64,000 nt of DNA from Imbricaverruca yamaguchii (lineage: Eukaryota; Arthropoda; Thecostraca; Neoverrucidae), in contig JAOTOL010001604.1 of the NCBI GenBank assembly GCA_034440575.1, positions 1,284,001-1,348,000 on the forward strand, in the 5' to 3' direction. The notes beneath the pieces are model-generated. The model was not told the origin of the DNA. It did not search any database and was given only the letters and a program-made list of their open reading frames with translations. Positions 14,866 to 27,006 of this stretch are shown piece after piece. Numbering within the stretch: the first letter of the stretch is position 1; each line of letters opens with the position of its first letter. The translations under genes were made by a program, and so were the position numbers.

Positions 14866-17800
14866 TGAACCCTATCTGACTAATAATTTATCAATGTAAG
14901 GACCTCCCCAGATACAGGATTTGAGGAACTGACTGGAAAGATGGGACAGGATAAATGCATGAATGTGAAATATTTTGACATTCATATGTTTGTTCTTTTC
15001 AATAACAATGAGATGATTCATGAAATATGTGTTCAACGACTACCCAAATTTCCAAAGTGTTTTGTGATGGCTAATGTTAAGGCCACTGGTGCAGAAGTGG
15101 CATGACAAAACATGAAATGTCTGGTGTTGATTCATTAAGGCATAATTGAAGTCATCAGTAAGACCAAATATTTTCTTCACATCAACTGGTCTTACCACGA
15201 AGTTCTCTTTTGTTGCCTAACTTATTGTGGTGGTGTTCTGGACAGTGACTATAAGGCAGGTATCGATCAGTTTGTAACGTAACAAGAATGTGCTCTCATA
15301 ATTATCGCTCAAAGTGTGCCTGTTTTACTGTATACCAAGTATGACAATCAAACATCACCATTATTTATGTTGAATCTTTTAATACACCTCAACAATTAAT
15401 TGGCATGGTTCAGACAATTGATATGCTGGCTCTTATTTTGACATTTTTCTAGTTTTGGTGACTATTGCAATTGTGTGAAGTTTTAGCTCTATCATAATAT
15501 TAACAACTGCCTCCCAACACTTTTATGACAGCAGATTGAATTATTTTTTCACTGGAATTCTTTGTTAGGCTATAATTGCATGAGTATGGTGTGATACACT
15601 GTCTCATAAGCTTGTTCACGTAATGCGTCCGAGCCATCTGTGCAGGTGTTTATGTAAAAATAAAGTAGGTGTTCATGAATTCAAAGGTCACTGAGGCATG
15701 GCCCCTGGTGCAAGTGATGATATTTTAGCCAAGTAGCAACATGTGTGGAAGAATTTGGGAATTGCCAAGGCAGAAATAAATGCTAACCACAAACCCACAA
15801 TGAGTTTTGTAACACAAATATAAGCATTATAGTGTATTTAATCATGAGGTAGGTTTCTGTAAATTATTGGGGGGGGGTACAATTTATGAAGGCAATGGGT
15901 AAGTAGATTGGGGGAACATATTATTCATGGTCCCACTCCAATAATGTCAACTTAAACATGTTATAAGTTGACATTATTGAAGTGGGGTGTGGATGAGTAC
16001 CATCCCAAAAGCATGCAATACTACACCCATGCATTTATTGTCTTTTGGTGGATAGGGAAGACTGAGTGTAGTTGATGCACATGATGCTTGATGCAACATA
16101 ATTTACAATAAAAGGATTAGATCAGTTGCCATGACTACGACACATCTTCTTAATGGCACTCTTCTCCTGGCAAAAACAAGTTCATGTCTTTTTATGCCTG
16201 GCTGCAAATGGTGAGGATGTTCCTTTTTTGTAAAATAAGTGGATTTCAATGTTTTTTCACCTAATTTTGAATGGGTTGCCATGGGTGCTAAGTGATCATG
16301 CTTTGGTCGAAGTGCTCTTAAACTCAAATAACTAACTGTAATGGGTTGCCCACATTTTAGTTAGTAATCATTACCCTGGTTTTTTTCCTTCAATGTTTTG
16401 ATGGTCTACATATCACATATCACTGTTAACCTGTGCTGTCTCAGGGGATCTTCATCGCTCCTCCCTCTGAGGTTTTCCGCGGATAGTGAAATAGCATATA
16501 GATAATGGATGGCATACTTTGCCCACATCAATTTGGCATGTTGTATCAAAATTTTGAAGTCAGGTCATCTAGATTCAACGAGTTAGTCTAGGCCAAGTGA
16601 GGTCAACTCCAAAGTGAACTCCCCATAGCCAAAACATGATGCAAGTCATGAGAACCTTGTCCCCGTAGTGGCGTCACTTTGGGGGAACGTTTTTTTATTT
16701 GGGGGGGGGGGGTGTCCCTATTCGTCGAGCGCTTTCCGATGCCACCTCTCGTTTTCGTGCTACGTTTAGTTTTGAGATTTCATGGGGTTCCCTATCACCC
16801 CCCTAAATGGGGCGTGAGGATTGGACCAGAAAGATGGGGAAGGTTAATATCTCCTGTTGCAACCTGCACCAGGAAGCCTACACATTAAATTGATGCAGCC
16901 TGTTCTGACATCCGTCTATCAACTTGCATTAATGGTTTGCGAGGTGGTAGTGTAATATAATAGCAGCACATTTGTCTGTTTATTGAGGTGTTTGTTAAAA
17001 TATATCTCAAGATGATCCTCTTCAATATTTATATGCACGTTTCTCACTCCACAGAGGGGATAGAATGAAGGAGAGTTGCGACTGCTGAATTAACCTTTCC
17101 AACTTCCATAGATAGCATAAAACATGAGCTGTGACCAGCCATGACACAAACTAGTGGTATTACTACAATTGTAAAATATGGATCTTTGAGATTGCATAAG
17201 CTAATGCCACCTATTCATGTTAGCTTTTATTTAAACTACATTTTATCAATTCATTGTCCATTGTCAGTGACAATGGACAATGACCCATTGTCAGTGACAA
17301 GTTACCCCCATATCAGGGTAAGTTGATGCACTAGTAGTTCTGTAAAGTTGTGCTCTCTGGTAGTGCTGCAGAGTAGAGTATGAGAGTATGTGACAAGTTA
17401 AGACATTGACATATCTTATTTGCAGAGTATGTGACAAAAAAATTATCTTGGATGATGCTAGAACGTTTGGATTGGAATAGGTGTGCTATCTCCTCGCTAT
17501 TATTTCAAGGTGGCGAGATGCTTTGAGTTTCACCAAGTGGTATCAACTAGACAAGTCTGCCCATTGTAAGCTCAATACCAATAGATGTGAACAGGGGCGT
17601 TGGATTTCTGAACATTATTGGGCACGGTCACGATACATGGAGCCGGTGGGGAGGTCCAAATGTCATGCAGTTCGCTGAAGCGCACCGCCGGTGCTGCCCC
17701 GATGGTCGCAAGTCATCCGGCCAGAGAACGTAGCAAAAGTCAATCATGTTTGAAACAAATCAGTCGCCCTACGTCAGTGTGGTAGTTGCATCTGCGGTTG

Positions 17801-20800
17801 ATTGGACGCCGCGAGCGCCGTGTGTGTGATGTTGTTATGTAAAGTAGCTTGCTTCTATTGTGTAATAGCACTGAGCATTGTGACTCATTGTTATTATCGG
17901 GCTTGGGTTGTGCCCAAGGCCCCATAGTCCATATTTACTCATTCAATGGATATAAGTCTTGTTAGGGCTCATGCATGTCCTCATGAAGGTAGGTGAACGA
18001 TATCAGCAAAAAGCATGAGCGCAAGGAGTGAACTGATTTATGGCGAAATACATGCTGACAACATCAAGTTTCCACCGCATAAAGTATGGTTTGCCAGTTC
18101 AAAGCAAGAACCTTAAGTGTGTATTTTCAAATTAATGCAATGCTCAAATCAACCAAGCTGAATGAACTCTTTTGTCCATGATTCCCATAAACTGTTCCTG
18201 TGGTTGTCGCACAAGGTTGAGCATTTCCTCTGTAGCTGGACTTCTGGCAGGGCAGTGTCTGTGCATGTCAGAAGTGGCGTGTACCCACACGACTCCACAG
18301 CTCGGTACACAACGTGTCTCCATGCGGTGGCGCAGCTGTCCTATCACTTGTGTTGCAGTGCGGATGGTCAATTCTGCCCCCTGGGGGTTTTTCTGACATG
18401 AATCCACAGTGTACTCCATTCAAGATGTCTTTTTTTTTGGAGTTATGGAGATCTTGTTCAGGGTTCTGTGCTCCTGCTTTTTAACAGGAGAAAAACAGTG
18501 TCACGAGGTGTGCCACTGTGTGACTAAGATGGCAGACAGCTGCTAATTGTTTGTTTGTTTATTGGTTGGTTCACGACACACTTTATGCACATTCACGGCT
18601 AATGGCGCCGCCCACACTGTTTCGCCGGTGGGCTGCGGGATTGGGAAATGTACTGGGTGGCGCTAGAGTCGAACCCGGGACCTTTGGTACCCATAGCCCG
18701 ACACCTTAACCACTCGGCCATCCCCGCCCCACAGCTGCTAATTGGTCAGCATTGTTTGTGGATTGGGTGACACGTTTGGTGTCGTGTGCTGGCAACGTTT
18801 TCACCAGTTGTGCTGTAATTACACTAAGTTATCGAATAAATCATCCATGTCGCATTTAGGGCATTATCATCATGTAGTGTATTCATTGTCATTAAACTGT
18901 GTAAATCCATCACAACTGGGGAAGCAGCTTTGTCACTATGTCACTGACATCAGTTCGTATGCACAGCAATCAGTATGTGCACATTCGATTTGTGTGATAT
19001 TGGTGATTTCACATGGTAAACAATTATATTTTCAGATGTTTGTTTATTGGGTGGTTCTCGACGCACTTTATGCACGATCACGGCTAATGGCGCCGCCCAC
19101 TCTGTTTCGCCGGTGGGCCGCGGGATTGGGAACTATCTCGAGTGGTGTGAGTGTGGATCCCGGGACCATGGTATCCAGAGCTCAGCACCTTAACCACTCG
19201 TCCATCCCCGCCCCATATATAAGTCACATCTGGTACTATGGGTTATACAAACCCAGAGAGCCTCATCTCGCCGGACCCAAGCGTAATCAAAATTGTGTCC
19301 ACCTGCCGCCCCGGTAGCTCAGTTGGCTAGATCGCTGGCCTGCAATGGTCTCCGCTGTCCTGGCAACGGAGGATTCTAGTCGCTTCATGCGCTCGCGTTT
19401 AGCCCCCGGCTTGGAGGGTCGGTTGGCAGCTGGCTCGATAAGACCGCCAGTGACGAGCTACCGGGCGGCCGTGTCGGTGCATTGGCGGCAAGTTAAACTT
19501 TCGGTCTAAATTCTGCCGTTGAACTGGAATTCATGGATCAGGTGGTGGGGCCATGGTTCGCGCAACAAGCTCTGCTTAGCGATATAACCCTGGTTCATAA
19601 AGGCACCCCAGAAAGAATTCGGATTAAATTGTGTTTTTTAACCTGTAATATACAAAGCTAGGCAGGCTCAGAGTATAACACTACCTCGTCTCAGTGCAGC
19701 TGTCGGGCGTGCATACAAACAGGTATCATGAAATAGCCATATATTATACAGTCGACAGTAGGCTCTGTTGTTAGATGGCTCCAACGGGCCTCGACGAGTG
19801 CAGCTAGAACGCAGTGACCCTCCCTTGAGGTCCCGCAAAACAGCCAGGCCTTTGTTTTCGCGGACACGTCATTTCATTTCGGACGGAGTCATTTCCTTGT
19901 GACGTGATCTACACTTCTGCGAAATTAAATTTCAATATTTTTTACGAAGGGGAATGCAGGAGCTCGCTCTTGCACGAAAAAACTCGTGCACTTTCGCGAA
20001 AATTGGACTCGGAAAATGCATATCCTTGCTAGTTGCCAAGAGTGCACGGCTGCGGTCGGTCCACAGACTCCCTGTCTCGGCACGGTGGCCGATCCAGTGT
20101 CTGCGGCGGAGCAGCACCAGGTCATTGTTTTGCCCGTCACGTCCCGAGCTGCCGGAGACGCCTCGTACTGGTGGCCATTGAGAGCGCTGGGCGTAATGTG
20201 GGCCCAACGCTCTCGGTGTTGGACCCAGCCAGATAATGCGTCTTCGTGTTCTCACGCTGCCGCAGAGCACGCCTTTGTTCGCTTCGCCTGCCACTGCTGC
20301 GTTGTCGGATTGTCGTTGCAGCGGGAGAGTTGATTTGTTTGCGTTCGGGTAATTTGTGTCTGAGAGCTGTTTGCCACCGATGTAACGGTGTCTTTGTTTC
20401 TACTGTTTTGAGTGGGAAGTGGTGGTGGGGGGGGGGGGAATCTGGTTTGTCGGGGAATGACCCTTCCTGACAACAGCGACTGCGTCCAGTAACGACAATA
20501 CAATGTCGAGAACATTGCCACTTTGCTCGTATCGCCAAGCAGGAGAACACTGGTGCGGTCAATATTGACAAGCTTCAGGCTGTTTATTCCCGCAATGGAA
20601 TGTGTTCGTCTAGTCAGGGTCCCGCATAGCGAATGGAGACTTATTGCAGTCGACGTGTGACGTCACGTATTCGATTCGGCAGTCCTCTGTGATAACCCGT
20701 GCACCGAGCGGCTGTGCATTCACCTACATACTACCTGCGGTGTGGATTTGATGGCCCACGTGATGCCAGTGTCGAGGAGGATCAAATGAGGTCGAGATCG

Positions 20801-23800
20801 GCCGATACGCCGCACCGCCGCGCTACCTTGCTGACGAAACCGTCGTGACCTTGAACCGGAGGCGGCCAGTCGGTCGACTTCGCATCTCCACAGCGCCGGT
20901 GTTTACAAGACGGACTTTATGAATGACTTTGTGCGTGTGAAGCGCCGGGCAATTGCAACATGGTCACCAGATTTAATTACAATATGCGTGTCCGCTCATG
21001 AGATATGGGCGAAAGAAGGAAGGGTAGGCAAATTTCGCCACCCTCGCCTTCGGTGTACGCGTTGAATCCCTTACGTTGCATGGATAGCAAGCAAGGGGCC
21101 TGATTTTGCTGAAATTCTGCATCAAGAAATACTGCATGGGTAGATGTTGACCGTGAATTTTTTTTTTTCAGGACAGTTCAACCCTCACATTGCATGTACA
21201 AGAGTTAACGATCATGGCATTGTTCGCATTGTCGATAAATAGTAGAAATGCCACATATTGACTGAATGCTACGTTGTCTCCCATGTTGCCATTTGTGTAG
21301 CCGAAGCTTCCCACCAGGAGCGCAGCAGGCATCTGTTTGGTTTACAATATCTATCGGAATTAAAATAATATGTATTTTTTGTCTACCACGTTATTTTTCC
21401 TTTCAGATAAGGCAAAGATCTCCTGAGAGCAAGGGTGACAGATACATGCTGCTGACGTTTGAGGACCACCCGCATCACATCAAGGTAAGCGTTGAAGTAG
21501 CGCGGCGTGCACCATCATGTGGTCAGCGTAGTTCAGTGTGGGAGCTCTACAACGAACGAAGGGTTGGATTTCGTACTTTCATCGCCTGCAGTGATGGAAT
21601 GACCAAAACTCAATACACTCTTTTAGCCTTAAGCTGTCATAATGCTCGGATTATCACCATCGTGACACGGATGTCTCTCCGATCTTTCGATCTGTTCAGG
21701 TCTTTGTAGAGCAAATCCACACAACGCTACTTCCTACGTACTGCGTGCACTTGTTGCTGTCCGCGATGCACTGTTAAGCGTACGTTTCGCTGCGACAGGC
21801 TGGCTGGAAGGAGAATCTGCAGACGTTCACGCAGGAGCTGAAGAACCTGCAGGCGTTCGGCATGACCCACATGGGCACCGCCATCAAGAACACCTTCGAC
21901 GTGCTCAATCTCAACCGGATGCAGTCGGGTGCGTGGTGGACTCTGGTGCATTATTAGTGACAGCATGCGATGCTTTAGGCGTCTTATTTTCTCGTGGTTT
22001 TCGTAGTGTTTGCGCGACATGGTCTATCCTGACGAAGCCGTCGTGCAGTTTGGGTTTTGAGGCGAGACCTAACTCGGATGGAGGGTGATGTGGAACTATC
22101 TGACACCCGTGTACAATGTTGGTTCCAATCTGCAATTCATTGTTCGTGAAGCGATCTCGTCAAAGTGGAGGCGCCGACCACCAACTGTCACTGTCCACTG
22201 TCCACTGGCGGTCCTGAGCCTGTGGCAGACATGTGTTCCGTGGACGGAACGCCATGTTTTGGTGCATGCCCAACAATCATCCTGTCGTTTTTCTCATTTG
22301 AGGTTGAATAGTGCTGTTGATAATGAACTGCCCTGTGGTCAAGTGTTCGAGATTTATTGGAAAATGTAATCTGAGACTCTGCTGTAGCCGGTTAGGAGAC
22401 GGATATCCTCTCCGTATTCAAATGGCCGAACATTTTTATCTGCATTCAAAGTTACAAAGTACAAACCCAACCCTGGGTAGAGGGACACCACCCCCTCAAT
22501 CGTCCCAACTTTGGACGAGTTTAGCATTGATCATTGTAATAATCAACTCCAAAATGATTCGACTCCCCATCGACAACTCCGGGACAGTTCCTACGCCTCT
22601 GGTTATGTCAACTAGGTGGATACATTGAAATGTTACTTGTGCCTATTTTATGTTAATTGATAGTTCTCCATATTGCATGATATAAACATTTCCAAGCAAA
22701 ATGAGCATTGTGTAGGTTACGGGAGGTAGCCTACCACCTAGCTACATACCTGAAAATGCAGGCAAGTATCAAGACCAATCATTGCCGAATTCCTCCCAAG
22801 CTTTGATGTTGGTCTGGACGTCGCATTTTTATTTGGGGTCACAAAACTACCACACAATTATCAGATCATGATTCCAGATCAAAGCTCACAGTGCCCACCT
22901 GCCACCAAGATCCGTGCTTTACCCGCGCATCACCCTGATACCAGCGGTCGGCCGGTTATCAAGGCCACCTTCGTTTGCAAATTTTCAGCTTGAATTGTCG
23001 AAAAGTAGACCCGTGAGTCCTAGGGGGAGGGGAGAACTGCAGAGACAAAACTGTATGGGTTTGTGATGATTATTTTTCTTCGACGACCATCTATCAAGAT
23101 AAGAACCTGCCCCAATAAAAGAATGCTTCCATATTCTTCATGTTATTCCTTAAGGTCTTCAGAGCACGTGCATTGCGTGTGCATGCTCAATGTACATCCA
23201 GAGCCATGGCACCTCCGTTCCAAAAACATGAACCCACTCCCCCGAGTTTATCGTGGACTGATCCAGCTGGTGTTGAAGCAGCCCACATGTCTAATAACTT
23301 AACTAGCTCCGGGGAAGCTTGGGAGCGCCGATGCGTGTCGCCGGTTGTTGACCTGTGCCCCCCCTGAGGCGGTGTCCACACGATGACACCCTGTGCTGCC
23401 AGGCATCGATATGTACGGCCAGGGCCGATGTCCGTTCTTCTTGGAGCCGTCCATCATCGTCTGCATCACGGACGGCGGCAGGATCACCGGGCAGAACACC
23501 TCCACCATGGACGAGGTGAGAGTCGACAGCCCCGATCACGTGATGTGTGTCGGCGCGCGGTCAGAGAGCTTGGCGCTGACGTGCTGGGGACCAGGTGAGC
23601 ACAACGTGAGGAGACTCTGGCTTTGGACTTGATGTGCTGGTGATGAGGTCTTCAGGAGTTACACTGGAGACACAGCGTAACTGGACTCTGGCTTTGGATC
23701 AGCTGGTGATGAGATGAAAGCGGACTGCAGTACGTTGCTTTAAATAGAGCAATATGAACCTGAACCTTGTCCCGTGGAAATGTCTGGGCGGTTCCTGCCA

Positions 23801-26800
23801 TGCTGCTCGGCAGCAATAATGTGTCTGTTGACCTTTCATGATGTCCGGCAGTGCAGTGATAAGTTGTTCGTAAAATAGGATGGAATACGCCACTGTTTGA
23901 ACACTGAATAAACATAGTTTCCATGGATCCATCGACATTGAGTTTGTTGATGTGTGCTTATGGAGTCTCCGTGACTCATTCGAAAGATAGTTTGCGTAAA
24001 AGTAACATGATTATGCTCGCCATTATGGATTGATTACACAGGCATCTCGTTACACAACTCCAGAAACAGAGATTATCTATGATGCGATATGTGAAACAAT
24101 GTGATCTGTTGATGGCATGACATTGCAATTGTTATCGTAAACATAGTTATCCGTACATTCGGTATCTCCAAACTTTAACCCCAAATCTGATGCATACATT
24201 CTTGGATCAAATGGAGCTTGAAAGACTGAAGTGATATTATAATTGGCATGCTTCCATGCTGGGTTTCTACGTACTGCTGTACTGGTTCGACTTTCCAGGA
24301 CGCTCGGCAGCATCACGCGTTTGCCGACCGGGTGCTGAGTGGCCCTTCAGTGGCTGTGTGTGGCCCTTCAGTGGCTGTGTGTGGCCCTTCAGTGGCTGTG
24401 TGTGGCCCTTCCGTGGCTGTTGTGTGGCCCTTCAGTGACTGTGTGTGGCCCTTCAGTAGCTGTGTATGGCCCTTCAGGGCTGTGTGTGGCCCTTCAGTGG
24501 CTGTGTGTGGCCCTTCAGTGACTTGTGTGGCCCTTCAGTGGCTGTGTGTGGCCCTTCAGTGGCTGTGTGTGGCCCTTCAGTGGCTGTGTGTGGCCCTTCA
24601 GTGGCCGTGTGTGGCCCTTCAGTGGCTGTGTGCGGCCCTTCGGTGGCTGTTTGTCGGGTGCGCGTTTGGCCATGTCCGCCGCGCCACCACTGCGCATCAG
24701 CCTGACGCCTGCGGTGTGTGCGCGCGCGCGCGTGTGTGTCGCAATTGCAGCTATGGGCGCCGCGTGAGCCAGCGTAGTCGCTGCGCCCTGACGCCCCACT
24801 GACCAGCCGGCCGTTGCAGCTGAAGATCCCGCGCGACGGGCGCATCCCGGGCACCGAGCTGACCAAGGACGTGTACCGCTGGGACCAGCGGCTGTTCAGT
24901 CTGGTGCTGCGGCTGACCGGCACGCCGCCGCACGAGCGCGACGGCGCGGGCCTCGTCGACAGCGACACCAGCGGCATCGGCAAGCTGTGCGACGCCACCG
25001 GCGGTACGTCCCCGGCCGGAGATCAGTTGGTCGTCATGTGGGGTGGAGTGCATCGCCTGATGAACACTGGATCGGCATCCTTGCTATATGAACTTTGCAA
25101 TCGAAGCGCCACTAAGTTGCAAGCATCGACATATCACCTGTCGCTACTCTTCGCCCGCGACCAATCGGCGTGAGAGATTGGCGACGCTGCATGACTCGGC
25201 GGTCGATGTGTCGTAAAACCAATAACCAACCAAGAATCGACATACTTCTCAAAGGAGTATCGACACGGTTCTTCTCTTCGTTCCTAACTGTATTCCATTT
25301 ACAAGTATCATGCTTATGCTTTGAATAACAGGTATTTGTATTTCACTATTAAAATATAGTTATTTGGAATCAGAAAAGGGAGGCGAAATCGACCATGGCC
25401 TCAAAATGTTACCCCATACCTAAATCAACATTCTATGCTTTTGAAAGTTTCAAAGGTTATAGTGTTTTGACTTTTTCTTTTTTTAATGGGTAGAGCGCAC
25501 TGGGAAGCGTTGGTTTAAGTGAAATTGCCCTCATAAAAGTGCTTACTTTGGCCAGAATCTTCTACTTTAATCTTGTTAGGCCAATATGGAAGACAAATGT
25601 CATCAAAAACGAAAAAATCTTCTGGTGCGTTTTGTTATATCCTTCAAGATAAACAAACCCCGAAAGTTTCATACATTTATCTTTATCTGTTAAAGCATGC
25701 GACTGGTTGAACGTTTTTGGAGGCCACCTCACTTGACCTCGACTAACTCGATGACCATACATGCCCTGACCTAAATACATTCTCACACATGTCAATTTGA
25801 TGTTAAAAGGGGTACGCTACATTTCGGCGCGCTGCCGCACGCCGTTTCTTCACTATCCTCAGACAACTTTAGGGGGCGTAGAATTGTCCCCTCCCCCGAG
25901 ACGGGGCGGGTTGATAGGAATCATTGTTCTGGAAAAACATTGTATATGGGCGTAGCGACGGGATTGCATCATTCAGATCTTATATATTGTACATTGTTGC
26001 CCTGTTTAAAGTAACCAATTTTCAGTTCTTCTATTTGACGTGTAACCGAAAAGATGCGCGTCGCTGCAGTTTGAAGGTGGGCGAATATGTTTCGCCTGCT
26101 TGGTTCTTTGACTGGGCGACCGAATGACTGGATAGTTGTTGTCCAGGGTATGCCGTTTTGTTCCCGTATATCGATGTAACTGGCGTGATAGTTTCTCTCC
26201 CTTCGTGCAGTATCGATTCGTGACGAGCGTCGACATTTTATGGGCAATCCCGAGAAAGTGTCACGTCACGCGTTTGTGTGTGTTTGCGCGCGCGCGTGCG
26301 TGTGCCGATTGGCACGGGCACTGCGGGCAATGTCTGTCCGTGTCTGTGTCTGAAGCGGCGTGGCCCTGACCGACAGGACGCTCGTACGCCATCACGTCAC
26401 ACCGAATGCTGATGCAGTGCGTCGAGTCCCTGGTGCAGAAGATTCAGAGCGGAGTGGTCATCAACTTCGAGAAGATGGGGCCCGACCCGCCGCCTGTGGC
26501 CTCCGACTCAGGTGCGGAGACGCGCCGCGGCAGGCGCAGTGGCGCTGCTCTGCGCTGTGCCTGCACTGGCTGGACTTCCACGACTGTGATGTGTTTGCGG
26601 TGTGCGACGTGTGGGGATCGTGCCGTACTCCCTTGCGAATGCTATGTGACCCATGCAGTCGATGCGCCCCTAAGCTACAATGCGTCTTTGTGAACTAAAG
26701 AGAGCGATGTCGCGTGTGTATTCATGGGCGCAAAATGACCCTGGATGTCGACGCGCCCCTAAACTCCAATCCACCACCACCATCGCGTGTGTATTCATGT

Positions 26801-26818
26801 GTATGCGCGCTTGGTTGC

Positions 26819-26877
<59 letters not shown>

Positions 26878-26958
26878 TCCGTGCGTACGTCCGTGCGTGC
26901 GTGCGTGCGTGCGTGCGTGTGCGTGTGCGTGCGTGCGTGTGCGTGTGCGTGCGTGCGC

Positions 26959-27006
<48 letters not shown>

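Larger units (their letters stand above)
3545..21406 (+). other. INTS6 intron 1, 17.9 kb
   Basis: Bounded by donor GTGAGT and acceptor TTTCCTTTCAG. It holds the I-group LINE (7613-13740), SINEs at 3628, 18550, 19038 and 19299, a micro-element at 16281, an AT microsatellite at 14742 and copies of dispersed repeats. I see nothing recognisable in about 14870-16260, 16660-18530 and 19640-21400. The last is CpG-rich with open frames near 20000-20570 that show no family motif. Confidence 0.85.

Noticed and set aside
18660..18730. Genuine tRNA-Leu/Ser gene on the - strand
   Set aside because: It is followed by the SINE body and tail, is repeated at 19.1 and 36.0 kb, and has target-site duplications.
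19307..19380. Intact tRNA gene starting GCCCCGGTAGCTCAG
   Set aside because: The A box is good but the anticodon and T arms do not fold and the B box is decayed; it is the head of a SINE.
20178..20213. Hairpin GAGAGCG...CGCTCTC as another micro-element
   Set aside because: It lacks the GGGCGC-type ends, tail and flanking duplications.
24248..24998. Open frames of up to 184 codons around the 21-bp minisatellite
   Set aside because: The unit length is a multiple of three, so frames stay open on both strands; they overlap INTS6 exon 5 out of frame.
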